The position numbers were made by a program, and so were the translations under genes. Below the pieces are notes generated by a model, which had not been told where the DNA came from, searched no databases, and saw only the letters and a program-made list of their open reading frames with translations. Source: Streptomyces sp. PCS3-D2 (lineage in GTDB: Bacteria; Actinomycetota; Actinomycetes; Streptomycetales; Streptomycetaceae). Taken from it: DNA of 64,000 bases. How positions within the stretch are numbered: position 1 is the stretch's first letter; each line of letters begins with the position of its first letter. Location of the stretch: contig NZ_CP097800.1 in the NCBI RefSeq assembly GCF_000612545.2, positions 6,812,001 to 6,876,000 on the forward strand, written 5' to 3'. This document shows positions 44,170 through 53,012 of this stretch, piece after piece.

Positions 44170-44856
44170 TCAACTGACGGACGGCAAGCGCCAGTCCACA
44201 GGCTGTGCACCCTGGCCCACCAGCAGCTCGTTCGTCCTGCTGAACGGCCGGGAGCCGAAGAACCCGTAGTCGGCCGACTTGGGCGAGGGGTGCGAGGACT
44301 CCACCACGGGCAGGTCGCCGAGCAGCGGCCGCAGGTTGCGGGCGGCCCGGCCCCACAGGATGGAGACCAGCGGCTTCCCTCGGGCGGCCAGCGCGCGGAT
44401 CGCCTGGTCGGTGACGGCCTCCCAGCCCTTGCCCTGGTGTGCGTTCGAGCGGCGGGGAGCGGTCGTGAGCGAGCGGTTGAGCAGGAGCACGCCCTGCCGG
44501 GTCCAGGGGGTGAGGTCGCCGTTCGCGGGCCGGCCGGTCCCTATGTCCCGGTGCATCTCCAGGAAGATGTTGTCCAGGCTCGGCGGCACGGGACGCACCT
44601 CGGGGGACACCGAGAAGGACAGGCCCACCGCGTGCCCCGGGGTGGGGTACGGGTCCTGGCCCACGATGAGGACCTTGACCTCGTCGAAGGGCTGCTGGAA
44701 GGCGCGCAGCACATGGGCCCCGGCGGGGACGTACGTCCTCCCCGCCGCGATCTCGGCTCGCAGGAAGTCGCCCATCGCGGCGATCTGCGCCGCCACCGGC
44801 TCCAGAGCGCGGGCCCAGCCCGGCTCGACGATCTCGTTCAACGGTCGTGCTGCCAC
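44170..44856 (-). CDS. ung: Uracil-DNA glycosylase
   Basis: A 228-residue family 1 uracil-DNA glycosylase that removes uracil from DNA. The water-activating motif GQDPYP is at 66-71 with Asp68, LLLNRSLT follows in the middle, and the DNA-intercalating HPSP motif is near residue 190. The start is GTG 44856. It is a housekeeping repair enzyme and is 12 bases downstream of the BNR-repeat gene on the same strand. Confidence 0.96.
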   Translation of the reverse strand: MAARPLNEIVEPGWARALEPVAAQIAAMGDFLRAEIAAGRTYVPAGAHVLRAFQQPFDEVKVLIVGQDPYPTPGHAVGLSFSVSPEVRPVPPSLDNIFLEMHRDIGTGRPANGDLTPWTRQGVLLLNRSLTTAPRRSNAHQGKGWEAVTDQAIRALAARGKPLVSILWGRAARNLRPLLGDLPVVESSHPSPKSADYGFFGSRPFSRTNELLVGQGAQPVDWRLPSVS

Positions 44857-44867
44857 GGTGGATCACT

Positions 44868-45959
44868 CTACTGGCCGATCGTCGCCGCCCGCACGCACAG
44901 CACGTCCGGCAGGTGCTCGGCGAGCAACTGCCAGCTGTCGCCGTCGTCGTGGCTGGCGTACAGCTCGCCGTTGCGGTTGCCGAAGTAGATGCCCGCGGGG
45001 TCCGCGTCGTCCGTGCAGAGTGCGTCCCGGAGCACCGTGCCGTAGTGGTCGGAGTCGGGCAGTCCGCGCGTCAGGGGCTCCCATGTGGCGCCCGCGTCCC
45101 CGGTGCGGAAGACCCGGCAGCGGCGCTCGGCCGGCACCCGGTCGGAGTCGGCGTTGAGGGGGAAGACGTAGGCGGTGTCCGGCCGGTGCGGGTGGGCCGC
45201 GACGGCGAACCCGAAGTCGGAGGGCAGCCCGTCCCCGATGTCGCTCCAGCGGCCCCCGGCATCGTCGCTGCGGTAGACGCCCCAGTGGTTCTGCAGGTAC
45301 AGCCGGTCCGTGTCCCCGGCATCCCGGGCGATCTTGTGGACGCACTGGCCGAACTCGGGGTTCGGGTCGGGCAGGAACACCGCCGAGACGCCCTCGTTGG
45401 ACGGCTGCCAGCTCGCCCCGCCGTCCACGGTCCGGAACACCCCGGCCGTGGAGACGGCCACCGTCACCGCGTCCGGGTCGCGGGGGTCGGTGAGGACCGT
45501 GTGCAGGCCCTCGCCACCCCCGCCCGGCACCCACTTCCCGCGGGTCGGGTGCTCCCACAGCGGGCGGACCAGCTCGAAGGACTCGCCGCGGTCGGTCGAG
45601 CGGAACAGCGCGGCCGGCTCGGTCCCGGCGTAGACCACGTCCGGCGCCTCGGGCCCGGCCGGCTGGAGCTGCCAGACCCGCTCCAGCGAGGCTCCGGTGT
45701 CCTGGGGGAACTTCACGGCCGGCCTGGCCGGTTCCCGCCAGGTGGCTCCTAGGTCGTCGGAGGTGAAGACGGACGGCCCCCAGTGCGTGCTGTCCGCGCC
45801 GACCAGCAGCCGGGGCGCCGGGCCGCGCCGGTCCACCGCGGCCGCGTAGACGGCCTGGGCGTTGAAGTGGGGCTCACCGAACTCCCACGGCCCGTCGCCC
45901 CGGCGGCGGCCGATGAACAGTCCCTTGCGGGTTCCCACGAGCAGCAGTACGTCGGCCAT
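44868..45959 (-). CDS. BNR-repeat / sialidase-like propeller protein
   Basis: A 363-residue protein beginning at ATG 45959 with GGAGG nine bases upstream. It contains repeated BNR/Asp-box segments such as SDDLGATW, TVDGGASW, SDDAGGRW, TGDAGATW and SHDDGDSW, each in a propeller blade. There is no signal peptide, so it appears cytoplasmic. Similar proteins are annotated as exo-alpha-sialidase or glycosyl hydrolase-like, but catalytic residues cannot be assigned from this sequence. It is probably in an operon with the uracil-DNA glycosylase gene. Confidence 0.85.
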   Translation of the reverse strand: MADVLLLVGTRKGLFIGRRRGDGPWEFGEPHFNAQAVYAAAVDRRGPAPRLLVGADSTHWGPSVFTSDDLGATWREPARPAVKFPQDTGASLERVWQLQPAGPEAPDVVYAGTEPAALFRSTDRGESFELVRPLWEHPTRGKWVPGGGGEGLHTVLTDPRDPDAVTVAVSTAGVFRTVDGGASWQPSNEGVSAVFLPDPNPEFGQCVHKIARDAGDTDRLYLQNHWGVYRSDDAGGRWSDIGDGLPSDFGFAVAAHPHRPDTAYVFPLNADSDRVPAERRCRVFRTGDAGATWEPLTRGLPDSDHYGTVLRDALCTDDADPAGIYFGNRNGELYASHDDGDSWQLLAEHLPDVLCVRAATIGQ

Positions 45960-46138
45960 GGCCGGCACCTCCGGACCTCGTCCTCGCGCGCTTCGTTCCT
46001 CACAGAGCGTCTTTCCGGCCAGTCTGCACCCGGCCGCCGGCGAAGGCCCGGCAGGCGCCGCACACCTCGCATCGGATGATCTATACCGATCATTTACCGG
46101 CCGGAAATGATTGCGCCTTGCATGGGGGTGTTCGTAAT

Positions 46139-46166
46139 GGGTTGACTTCAAGGGGTTGACTTCAAG
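46139..46166 (+). repeat. Perfect 14-bp tandem duplication with TTGACT
   Basis: GGGTTGACTTCAAG occurs twice head to tail, 30 bases upstream of the acyltransferase start. Each copy contains TTGACT, a -35-like hexamer, but no good -10 element follows at the right distance. It may be a regulator-binding direct repeat. Confidence 0.5.
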
Positions 46167-46195
46167 CCAACGCCGCCGCACGTGAGAGGACGTAT

Positions 46196-47548
46196 GTGGC
46201 CACCGAGCACCTGTCTCCGCTCGACCTCGCCTTCTGGCGGATGGAGTCCGCCGACCACCCGATGCACCTCGGCGCCCTCGCCGTCTTCCGCGCCGCCGGA
46301 CCGCCCGGCTCCGGCGGCGGACGCCCCGCCGAGCGCCCCGCCGAGCGTGCCGCCGCACTCCTCACCGCGCGCTGCGCGGCGGTGCCGGGCCTGCGCCGCA
46401 GGATCCGGGACGTGCTCCTGCCCCTCGGCGCCGCCGCCTGGTCGCCGGACCCGGACTTCGACCCGGCGCGGCACGTCTTCCTCGTCCGCGCCGACCGCAC
46501 CCTCCCGCACGAGGCCGCCGGGCCGCTGATGGCCCGCCCGCTGGACCGCGGGCTGCCGCCGTGGGAGGCGCACGTGCTGGACGGGCCGGATCCGGACTCC
46601 TTCGCCGTGCTCTTCAAGTTCCACCACGCCCTCGCCGACGGCCTGGGCGCCCTCGCCCTCGCGGCCGCGCTGTTCGACGACGTGCCGGGGCCGCGGTCCC
46701 CTGCGCGCCCGGTCCCGGGACAGCGGGCCGGGTCCGTCCTGGGGCGGCTGCCGGGGGCGCTGGCCGCGCGGGTCCAGGGGGTCGGACAGGCCCTGGAGAT
46801 CGGGGCCGCCGTGGCCCGAGGCGGGTTGCCGCTGGGCGTTCCGGCCGCGCTCACGACGGGTCCCGCCGGCGCGGGCAGCCGCGCCGTCGCCGGTCTCGCG
46901 CTCGATCTGGACGAGGTCAATCTGATCCGCAAGGGGGCCGGCGGTACCGTCAACGACGTGCTGATCACCCTGGTCGCGGGCGCTCTGCGGCGCTGGCTGG
47001 CCGAGCGCGGCGACCCCGAGCCCCTGGGGGCGGGGCCGCGGGCCCTGATCCCGGTGTCCCGCCGCCGCGGTCCCCGGGGCGCCGAGGGCGCCGGGAACAG
47101 GCTTTCCGGGTACCTGCTCCGGCTGCCGCTGGCCGAGCCCGATCCGCTGCGCAGGCTGGACCGCGTACGGGCCGGCATGGACCGCAACAAGGACGCCGGG
47201 CCCGCCCGGGGTGCGGGGGCTGTCGCCCTGCTCGCGGACCACGTCCACCCGCTCGGCCACCGGCTCGGCGGCCCGCTCGTCGCCCAGGCGGCCCGCCTGC
47301 TCTACGACATCCTCGTCACCAGCGTCCCGCTGCCCGGTCTGACCTTTTCCCTCGGCGGTAGCCGGGTCCACGAGGTCTACCCGCTCGCGCCGCTGGCGCG
47401 CGGCCAGTCGTTGGCCGTCGCGGTCTCCACCTACAAGGGGACGGTTCACTACGGCCTGGTCGCCGACGGAGCCGCCGTTCCGGACCTGGCGGCGCTGGCA
47501 GGGGCGCTGCGCGCGGAGCTCGACACACTTGTACGAGAGGTCTCGTAG
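46196..47548 (+). CDS. Wax ester synthase / diacylglycerol acyltransferase
   Basis: A 450-residue WS/DGAT enzyme. The active-site HHxxxDG motif reads HHALADG near residue 143, the N-terminus is SPLDLAFWRMESADHPMHLG, and TVNDVLITL is in the second half. It transfers an acyl group from acyl-CoA to diacylglycerol or a fatty alcohol to make storage lipid. GTG 46196 has GAGAGGA upstream; an overlapping ATG is out of frame. The last codons overlap a palindromic site (47532-47547) that probably belongs to the next transcription unit. Confidence 0.92.
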   Translation: MATEHLSPLDLAFWRMESADHPMHLGALAVFRAAGPPGSGGGRPAERPAERAAALLTARCAAVPGLRRRIRDVLLPLGAAAWSPDPDFDPARHVFLVRADRTLPHEAAGPLMARPLDRGLPPWEAHVLDGPDPDSFAVLFKFHHALADGLGALALAAALFDDVPGPRSPARPVPGQRAGSVLGRLPGALAARVQGVGQALEIGAAVARGGLPLGVPAALTTGPAGAGSRAVAGLALDLDEVNLIRKGAGGTVNDVLITLVAGALRRWLAERGDPEPLGAGPRALIPVSRRRGPRGAEGAGNRLSGYLLRLPLAEPDPLRRLDRVRAGMDRNKDAGPARGAGAVALLADHVHPLGHRLGGPLVAQAARLLYDILVTSVPLPGLTFSLGGSRVHEVYPLAPLARGQSLAVAVSTYKGTVHYGLVADGAAVPDLAALAGALRAELDTLVREVS

Positions 47549-47581
47549 TACGAGGAGGTTCGTAGTATGGTGATTCTCGTA
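47531..47581. promoter_or_regulatory. Putative ArsR operator array before the OYE gene
   Basis: TACGAGA-GG-TCTCGTA (47532-47547) is an inverted repeat, TACGA-GGAGGT-TCGTA follows at 47549-47564, and a third TCTCGTA half-site is at 47575-47581. The 10-mer GTACGAGAGG at 47531-47540 recurs exactly on the other strand at 48821-48830, just before the ArsR gene. Shared sites at both genes suggest that the ArsR protein controls the flavin oxidoreductase and itself. Confidence 0.55.
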
Positions 47582-47627
47582 CTTAGGCGCCGACCCCGGC
47601 GCGCCCGGTGACCCCTGGAGAGCCCCG

Positions 47628-48737
47628 ATGAGTGCTGCCCCCGCCGTACCCGCTGCTTTCGCCGCCCTGTTCGAGCCGTACACCCTGCGTTCGGTCACCG
47701 TGCCGAACCGCGTGTGGATGGCCGCGATGTGCCAGTACAGCGCCGAGGCCTCCGGGCCGGACGCGGGGGTCGCCAACGACTGGCACTTCGCCCACTACGC
47801 CGCCCGCGCGACCGGCGGCACCGGCCTGATCATCCAGGAAGCCACCGCGGTCTCCCCCGAAGGCCGGATCTCCCCCTACGACCTCGGCATCTGGAACGAC
47901 ACCCAGGTCGAGGCGCTGCGCCGGATCACCGGCTTCCTCAAGGCCCGGGGGGCCGTGCCCGGCATCCAGATCGCCCACGCGGGCCGCAAGGCCTCCACCG
48001 ACCGCACCTGGAAGGGCGGCGCACCGGTCGGCCCCGACGCGCACGGCTGGCAGCCGGTCGCCCCCAGCGCCGTGCCGTTCGCCGAGGGCCACGCGGTACC
48101 GCACGAGCTGACGACCGATGAGATCGCCGAGATCACCGGCCAGTTCGCGGCCGCGGCCGAGCGGGCGCTCGCGGCGGGTTACGAGGTCGTCGAGATCCAC
48201 GGGGCCCACGGGTACCTGATCGGGGAGTTCCTCTCCCCGCACAGCAACAGGCGTACCGACGCCTACGGCGGATCCTTCGAGAACCGGACCCGGTTCGCCC
48301 TCGAGGTCGTCGACGCCGTGCGGGCGGTGTGGCCCGAGGAGCTCCCGCTCTTCTTCCGCATCTCCGCCACCGACTGGCTGGAGGAGGAGGGCTGGACCGC
48401 CGACGAGACCGTGCGCCTGGCCCGGCTCCTGCGGGAGCACGGAGTGGACCTCCTCGACGTCTCCACCGGAGGCCTCGCTCCGGGGGTGACGATCCCGGTC
48501 GGCCCCGGATACCAGGTGCCCTTCGCCGCCCGGGTGAAGGCCGAGACGGAGCTCCCGGTGGCCGCGGTCGGCCTGATCACCGAGCCCGAGCAGGCCGAGA
48601 AGATCCTGGCCAACGGCGAGGCCGACGCAGTCCTGCTGGGCCGCGAACTGCTGCGCGACCCGTTCTGGGCCCGCCGCGCGGCCGCCCGGCTGGGCGCGCC
48701 CGTCCGCACGCCCGAGCAGTACCACCGATCCTGGTGA
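47628..48737 (+). CDS. NADH:flavin oxidoreductase (old yellow enzyme, YqjM-like)
   Basis: A 369-residue FMN-dependent ene reductase that reduces activated C=C bonds of enones with NAD(P)H. Typical segments are NRVWMAAMCQYSAEASG, the flavin-binding QIAHAGRKAS, EIHGAHGYLIGEFLSPHSNRR (here cited by its ends, about 180-200) and GLITEP near 320. The Cys in MCQYS matches the YqjM subgroup. The gene lies between the operator array and an ArsR gene, so it is probably induced by an electrophile or metalloid that the regulator senses. Confidence 0.93.
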   Translation: MSAAPAVPAAFAALFEPYTLRSVTVPNRVWMAAMCQYSAEASGPDAGVANDWHFAHYAARATGGTGLIIQEATAVSPEGRISPYDLGIWNDTQVEALRRITGFLKARGAVPGIQIAHAGRKASTDRTWKGGAPVGPDAHGWQPVAPSAVPFAEGHAVPHELTTDEIAEITGQFAAAAERALAAGYEVVEIHGAHGYLIGEFLSPHSNRRTDAYGGSFENRTRFALEVVDAVRAVWPEELPLFFRISATDWLEEEGWTADETVRLARLLREHGVDLLDVSTGGLAPGVTIPVGPGYQVPFAARVKAETELPVAAVGLITEPEQAEKILANGEADAVLLGRELLRDPFWARRAAARLGAPVRTPEQYHRSW

Positions 48738-48820
48738 CGGCGGTGCGGCCGCGCCCACCGCGCCGTGGCCGCACCCACCCGTTCCCGCCGATTCCCGCGA
48801 CCGCCACGCCTCCTTCGATG

Positions 48821-48830
48821 CCTCTCGTAC
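48821..48830 (-). promoter_or_regulatory. Operator half-site before the ArsR gene
   Basis: On the minus strand this reads GTACGAGAGG, identical to ten bases of the operator upstream of the OYE gene. It lies about 40 bases before the ArsR start at 48871, consistent with autoregulation. Confidence 0.4.
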
Positions 48831-48870
48831 CATGGGGATCCGGACCAAGCCGATTGAGCGGAGCAGGGAC

Positions 48871-49218
48871 ATGACGGATCGGGACACCTCCCGCAGCCTG
48901 GCCCACCCGGAGGCGGCCGAGATCCGCCTGGAAGGCGTGCTGCACGCCCTTTCCGACCCGGTGCGGCTCTCCATCGTCCTGGACCTGGCCAGCTCGGCGG
49001 ACGACCTGGCCTGCTCGCACTTCGAGCTGCCCGTCACCAAGTCCACGACCACGCACCACTTCCGTGTCCTGCGGGAGAGCGGTGTCGTGCGCCAGGCCTA
49101 CCGCGGCACCACCAAGCTCAACGCCCTGCGCCGCGACGACCTGGAGGCACTGTTCCCGGGTCTGCTCGACAGCGTCCTGACGGCGGCAGCGGCCGAGGCG
49201 GCCCGGCGCCCGTCCTGA
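48871..49218 (+). CDS. ArsR family transcriptional regulator
   Basis: A 115-residue winged-helix protein. LHALSDPVRLSIVLDLA opens the fold, and the recognition helix VTKSTTTHHFRVLRESGVV is followed by a short wing (YRGTTKLNALR). ATG 48871 with the AGCAGGGA ribosome site is preferred over an ATG 39 bases upstream, because that upstream start would lie at the operator half-site. No cysteine pair typical of arsenite sensing is present; the only cysteine is in LACSHF, so it may sense an organic electrophile or another signal. The preceding OYE gene is its likely target. Confidence 0.9.
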   Translation: MTDRDTSRSLAHPEAAEIRLEGVLHALSDPVRLSIVLDLASSADDLACSHFELPVTKSTTTHHFRVLRESGVVRQAYRGTTKLNALRRDDLEALFPGLLDSVLTAAAAEAARRPS

Positions 49219-49318
49219 CCCGCTCCGGCCGTCCGCGCGGACCGCTGTCGTGGCGTCGGTCGAGGGACGGCTGCCGCGACCGCCTTCCGCGTGCCCCGAC
49301 CTGACAGGGCGCCGCTCC

Positions 49319-50677
49319 TCAGGTTCGCCCGGCCGCGTCCAGCAGGCCCGCCCAGTCAGGGATCTTGACGGAGCGCCGTCCCAGGGAGTGTCCGAGGTCC
49401 GCCTCGGCCGACTCGATGGCCAGCCAGCCCGGCCACCGGACCGGGTGCAGGCCGGCCGCCCGCAGGGCGTCCAGCGGGTCGCCGGGCAGCTCGCGCCGGG
49501 CCAGTGCCCCGGCGTCCTGGAGCAGCGAGGAGGCGGTCTCCTTGGCACACGGCCGGTTCGTGCCGATCACGCCGGTCGGGCCGCGTTTGATCCAGCCCGC
49601 CACGTACTCGCCGAGCGAGGCCCGGCCCGCGCGCAGCACCCGGCCCGCGGCATGCGGGACGGTGCCCTTCGCCGGGTCGAAGGGCAGCCCGGCCAGGGGC
49701 ACGCCCCGGTACCCGACGGAGCGCAGCACCAGCTGTGCGTCGAGGTCCTCGTGGACGCCCGTACCGGTCACCCCGCCGCGGCCGTCCGGCGCGGTCCGCT
49801 CGAAGCGCATCGCGCGGACCCGCCCGTCGGGCCCGCCCAGGATTTCCACCGGGCGCAGGTAGAACCGCAGGGCGATCCGGCGCGGTCCGGAGCCGGCGGC
49901 TCCGCCGGCCCACCCGCGCAGCACCTCCAGGTTGCGCCGCGCCACCGCAGGCAGTGCCGCGGCCGCGCCCGGATCGGCGTACAGCGGGTCCAGCGCCAGC
50001 TCGGCGGGGTCGGCCCGGGCCTCCACGCCCGGCAGCGTGCCCAGCTCCCGCAGCTCCTTGGTGGTGAACTTCCCTTGCGAGGGCCCGCGCCGGGCCACCA
50101 TCGACACGCTGCCGAGCCCGCTGTCCGCGAGCGCGGCGAGTGCCGGCTGAGGCATGTCCGTGGGCGCCAGCTCCGCCGTGCCGCGGGCCAGGATCCGGGT
50201 CACGTCCACTGCGACGTTGCCCGCCCCGACCACCACCGCCGCCTCCACCCCGGGCAGGTCGAAGACCTCGGCAGCGGCGTCCGGGTGCCCGCTGTACCAG
50301 GACACGAAGGCCGTCGCGGAGTGCACCCCGGTCAGCTCCTCGCCCGGGATCCCCAGCAGCCGGTCCCGGGCGGCGCCCACGCAGTACACGACCGCGTGGT
50401 ACAGCTCCAGCAGCCGCGGTACGGGCAGGGTCTCCCCGCCGACCTCCACGTTCCCGAGGAAGCGGATCCGCTCGTCCTCCAGCACGGTGCGCAGGCTGCC
50501 CTGCAGTGATTTGATCTTCTCGTGGTCGGGTGCGACCCCGTACCGCACCAGCCCGTAGGGGGCGGGTAGCCGGTCCAGTACGTCGACCCGTACCCCGGGC
50601 ACCTCGCGCTGCTGGACCAGCGTCTGGGCCGCGTAGACCCCGCTGGGGCCCGATCCGACGACGGCGACACGAAGCAC
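49319..50677 (-). CDS. Ferredoxin/adrenodoxin-type NADP+ reductase (FprA-like)
   Basis: A 452-residue FAD- and NADP-binding flavoprotein. The FAD Rossmann motif GSGPSG is at 8-13, APYGLVRYGVAPDH follows near 50, the NADP motif GAGNVAVD is near 160, and the C-terminal GWIKRGPTGVIGTN is typical of FprA and adrenodoxin reductase. It passes electrons from NADPH to ferredoxin and on to P450s. GTG 50677 has GGAGGAG upstream. It could supply the cluster P450, but it is 46 kb away in a housekeeping context. Confidence 0.92.
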   Translation of the reverse strand: MLRVAVVGSGPSGVYAAQTLVQQREVPGVRVDVLDRLPAPYGLVRYGVAPDHEKIKSLQGSLRTVLEDERIRFLGNVEVGGETLPVPRLLELYHAVVYCVGAARDRLLGIPGEELTGVHSATAFVSWYSGHPDAAAEVFDLPGVEAAVVVGAGNVAVDVTRILARGTAELAPTDMPQPALAALADSGLGSVSMVARRGPSQGKFTTKELRELGTLPGVEARADPAELALDPLYADPGAAAALPAVARRNLEVLRGWAGGAAGSGPRRIALRFYLRPVEILGGPDGRVRAMRFERTAPDGRGGVTGTGVHEDLDAQLVLRSVGYRGVPLAGLPFDPAKGTVPHAAGRVLRAGRASLGEYVAGWIKRGPTGVIGTNRPCAKETASSLLQDAGALARRELPGDPLDALRAAGLHPVRWPGWLAIESAEADLGHSLGRRSVKIPDWAGLLDAAGRT

Positions 50678-50730
50678 GGCGGAACTCCTCCCGCAGGTGG
50701 TTACAGCATGACACCGGTCCCTTCCGCCGG

Positions 50731-51441
50731 TCAGCCCATCGCGCGCATCCGGTGGATCTCGGCGCTCTGGGTGGCCACCACCTCGTTGGCCATCTCCTCG
50801 ACGGCCACGTTGTTCCCGCCGGCCAGTGCCTCGCCCGCCATCGTCAGGGCCCCTTCGTGGTGGGTGGTCATCAGCTTCAGGAAGAGCCGGTCGAAGTCGG
50901 TTCCCCGGGCGTCGGCCAGCTCCCTGAGCTGCTGTTCGGTCGCCATGCCCGGCATCGAGGCGTGGTCGTGGACGGGGGCGTGGGCGCGTCCGGGGGCGGT
51001 CGTGGCGGTGCCCGCCGGCACCGGCGCCGGATGGCGGGCCAACCACTTCTCCATGGCGCCGATCTCCGGCTTCTGGCCGGCCGCGATCCGTTCGGCGAGG
51101 CGCTTCACGGGGTCCGCCGCCGCCCGTTCGGGTGCCAGCGCGCTCATCGTCAGCGCCTGGCGGTGGTGCTCGATCATCCGCTCCACGTAGGAGCGGTCGG
51201 CGGCGTTCGGGCTGTCGTCGGGTTTCGCCCTGGCGGCCTGTTCGGGAGTGAGCGTGCGTGACGTTTCGCCGGGTCTGCCCGGCGCGACGATTCGGGCCGG
51301 ACCGTCGTCGGCCCGGTCCGCCCCGCCGTCTTGGCAGGCGGTGAGGGTCAGCAGGAGGCCGGCGGTCGCCGTCGCCGCGGCGAGCCGGAAGGCAACCGCG
51401 GTCGAGGCCCTGCGGCCCCGGAGGTCTTTTGCCATGTCCAT
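50731..51441 (-). CDS. DUF305 family lipoprotein
   Basis: A 236-residue exported protein. After basic residues (RGRR) a hydrophobic stretch ends in the lipobox LTAC, so it is probably lipid-anchored at Cys36. The DUF305 core has ERMIEHHRQALTMS and a second LMTTHHEGALTMAG, the paired HH motifs that may bind metal such as copper. It is divergent from a secreted LVIVD-repeat protein across 75 bases, a common pairing in Streptomyces. Function is not established. Confidence 0.88.
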   Translation of the reverse strand: MDMAKDLRGRRASTAVAFRLAAATATAGLLLTLTACQDGGADRADDGPARIVAPGRPGETSRTLTPEQAARAKPDDSPNAADRSYVERMIEHHRQALTMSALAPERAAADPVKRLAERIAAGQKPEIGAMEKWLARHPAPVPAGTATTAPGRAHAPVHDHASMPGMATEQQLRELADARGTDFDRLFLKLMTTHHEGALTMAGEALAGGNNVAVEEMANEVVATQSAEIHRMRAMG

Positions 51442-51516
51442 GAAGGGAAGATACTGCCGGGGTCCTGGTTTCGTTCCCCCGCGGACGGAACCGATCGGGC
51501 TCCCATGGGAGGCACA

Positions 51517-53001
51517 GTGACCTCGCTGCACACCAGGAGAGCGCGCAACAGGGGAGTGGGGGTGGCCGTCGCGGCGGCCGGACTCCTCACGACCCTCCTC
51601 ACGGCCGGACCGGCCGCAGCCACCCCCGACCCGGGCGACCTGACGCCCGGCCACGGCAACCACCAGAGCACGGGCACCGCCGAGGGCGGGGAAGCCGCCC
51701 CGGGCGACATCCCGGGCCAGGACGAGATCGTGCACAGCGCCAACATCAAACCCCTGGCCAACGTCCCCTCCACCGACCCGACGGCGATCAACTCGGACCT
51801 GGCGTTCCAGGGCCGGTACGCCTACGCGGGCAACTACAACGGCTTCACGATCTACGACATCGCCGATCCCAAGGCTCCGAAGAAGGTCACCGAGGTGTTG
51901 TGCCCGGGCGGGCAGAACGACATCTCCGTCGACGGCGACCTGCTCTTCCTCTCCACCGACTCCTCCCGCAGCGACGACTCCTGCAACAGCGTCTCGCAGC
52001 CCGCGACGGAGAAGTCCTCGTGGGAGGGCATCAAGATCTTCGACATCAAGGACAAGAAGAACCCCAAGTACATCAAGTCCGTCGAGACGGCCTGCGGCTC
52101 CCACACCCACACCCTGGTACCGGGCCGCAAGGACATCTACCTCTACGTCTCCTCCTACTCCCCGAGCGAGGCCTTCCCCGACTGCCAGCCGCCGCACGAC
52201 GGCATCTCGGTGGTCAAGGTCCCCAAGAAGAGCCCGACGAAGGCCGCGGTCGTGGCCTTCCCGGTGCTCTTCCCCGACGGCGGCAACCCGGGTGCGCCCA
52301 CCAACCCGGGCGTCTCCAAGACCACCGGCTGCCACGACATCACCGTGCTGCCGTCGAAGAACCTTGCCGCCGGCGCCTGCATGGGCGACGGCATCCTCTT
52401 CGACATCAGCCGGCCCGAGCAGCCACGCGTCATCGATCGGGTGCAGGACAACGTGAACTTCGCGTTCTGGCACTCGGCCACCTTCAACGAGCGAGCGGAC
52501 AAGGTGGTGTTCACCGACGAACTCGGCGGCGGTGGCGGGGCCACCTGCAACGAGGCCACCGGCCCCGACCGGGGCGCCGACGGCATCTACGACATCACCG
52601 GCCGCGGGAACCAGCGCACACTCACCTTCCGCGGCTACTTCAAGATCCCGCGACACCAGGCCGACACCGAGAACTGCGTGGCCCACAACGGCTCACTGGT
52701 CCCGGTCGGCGGCGGCCGCGACATCATGGTGCAGGCCTGGTACCAGGGCGGCGTCTCGGTATGGGAGTTCACCGACTCCACCCGGCCCAGGGAGATCGCC
52801 TACTTCGAGCGCGGCCCGCTGACGACGGACCGGCTGGGCGTCGGCGGTTCCTGGTCCGCGTACTACTACAACGGGCACATCTACTCGAACGACATCACCA
52901 AGGGCCTCGACGTGCTGCGGCTCGACGACCGGCGCACCGACAGCGCCAAGAGGGTCCGCATGGACCGGCTCAACGTACAGACCCAGCCCGACTACCACTG
53001 A
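51517..53001 (+). CDS. Secreted LVIVD-repeat beta-propeller protein
   Basis: A 494-residue exported protein. GTG 51517 is chosen because GGAGG lies five bases upstream. A signal peptide (RRARN, then a hydrophobic run, then AAAT) is followed by LVIVD-type repeats such as GFTIYDIADPKAPKKV, GIKIFDIKDKKNPKYI, GILFDISRPEQPRVI and VSVWEFTDSTRPREI, each a propeller blade. Four or more cysteines in the mature protein may form disulfides. The family has no assigned activity; pairing with DUF305 suggests a shared cell-surface role. Confidence 0.9.
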   Translation: MTSLHTRRARNRGVGVAVAAAGLLTTLLTAGPAAATPDPGDLTPGHGNHQSTGTAEGGEAAPGDIPGQDEIVHSANIKPLANVPSTDPTAINSDLAFQGRYAYAGNYNGFTIYDIADPKAPKKVTEVLCPGGQNDISVDGDLLFLSTDSSRSDDSCNSVSQPATEKSSWEGIKIFDIKDKKNPKYIKSVETACGSHTHTLVPGRKDIYLYVSSYSPSEAFPDCQPPHDGISVVKVPKKSPTKAAVVAFPVLFPDGGNPGAPTNPGVSKTTGCHDITVLPSKNLAAGACMGDGILFDISRPEQPRVIDRVQDNVNFAFWHSATFNERADKVVFTDELGGGGGATCNEATGPDRGADGIYDITGRGNQRTLTFRGYFKIPRHQADTENCVAHNGSLVPVGGGRDIMVQAWYQGGVSVWEFTDSTRPREIAYFERGPLTTDRLGVGGSWSAYYYNGHIYSNDITKGLDVLRLDDRRTDSAKRVRMDRLNVQTQPDYH

Positions 53002-53012
53002 GCCGCGTGAGG

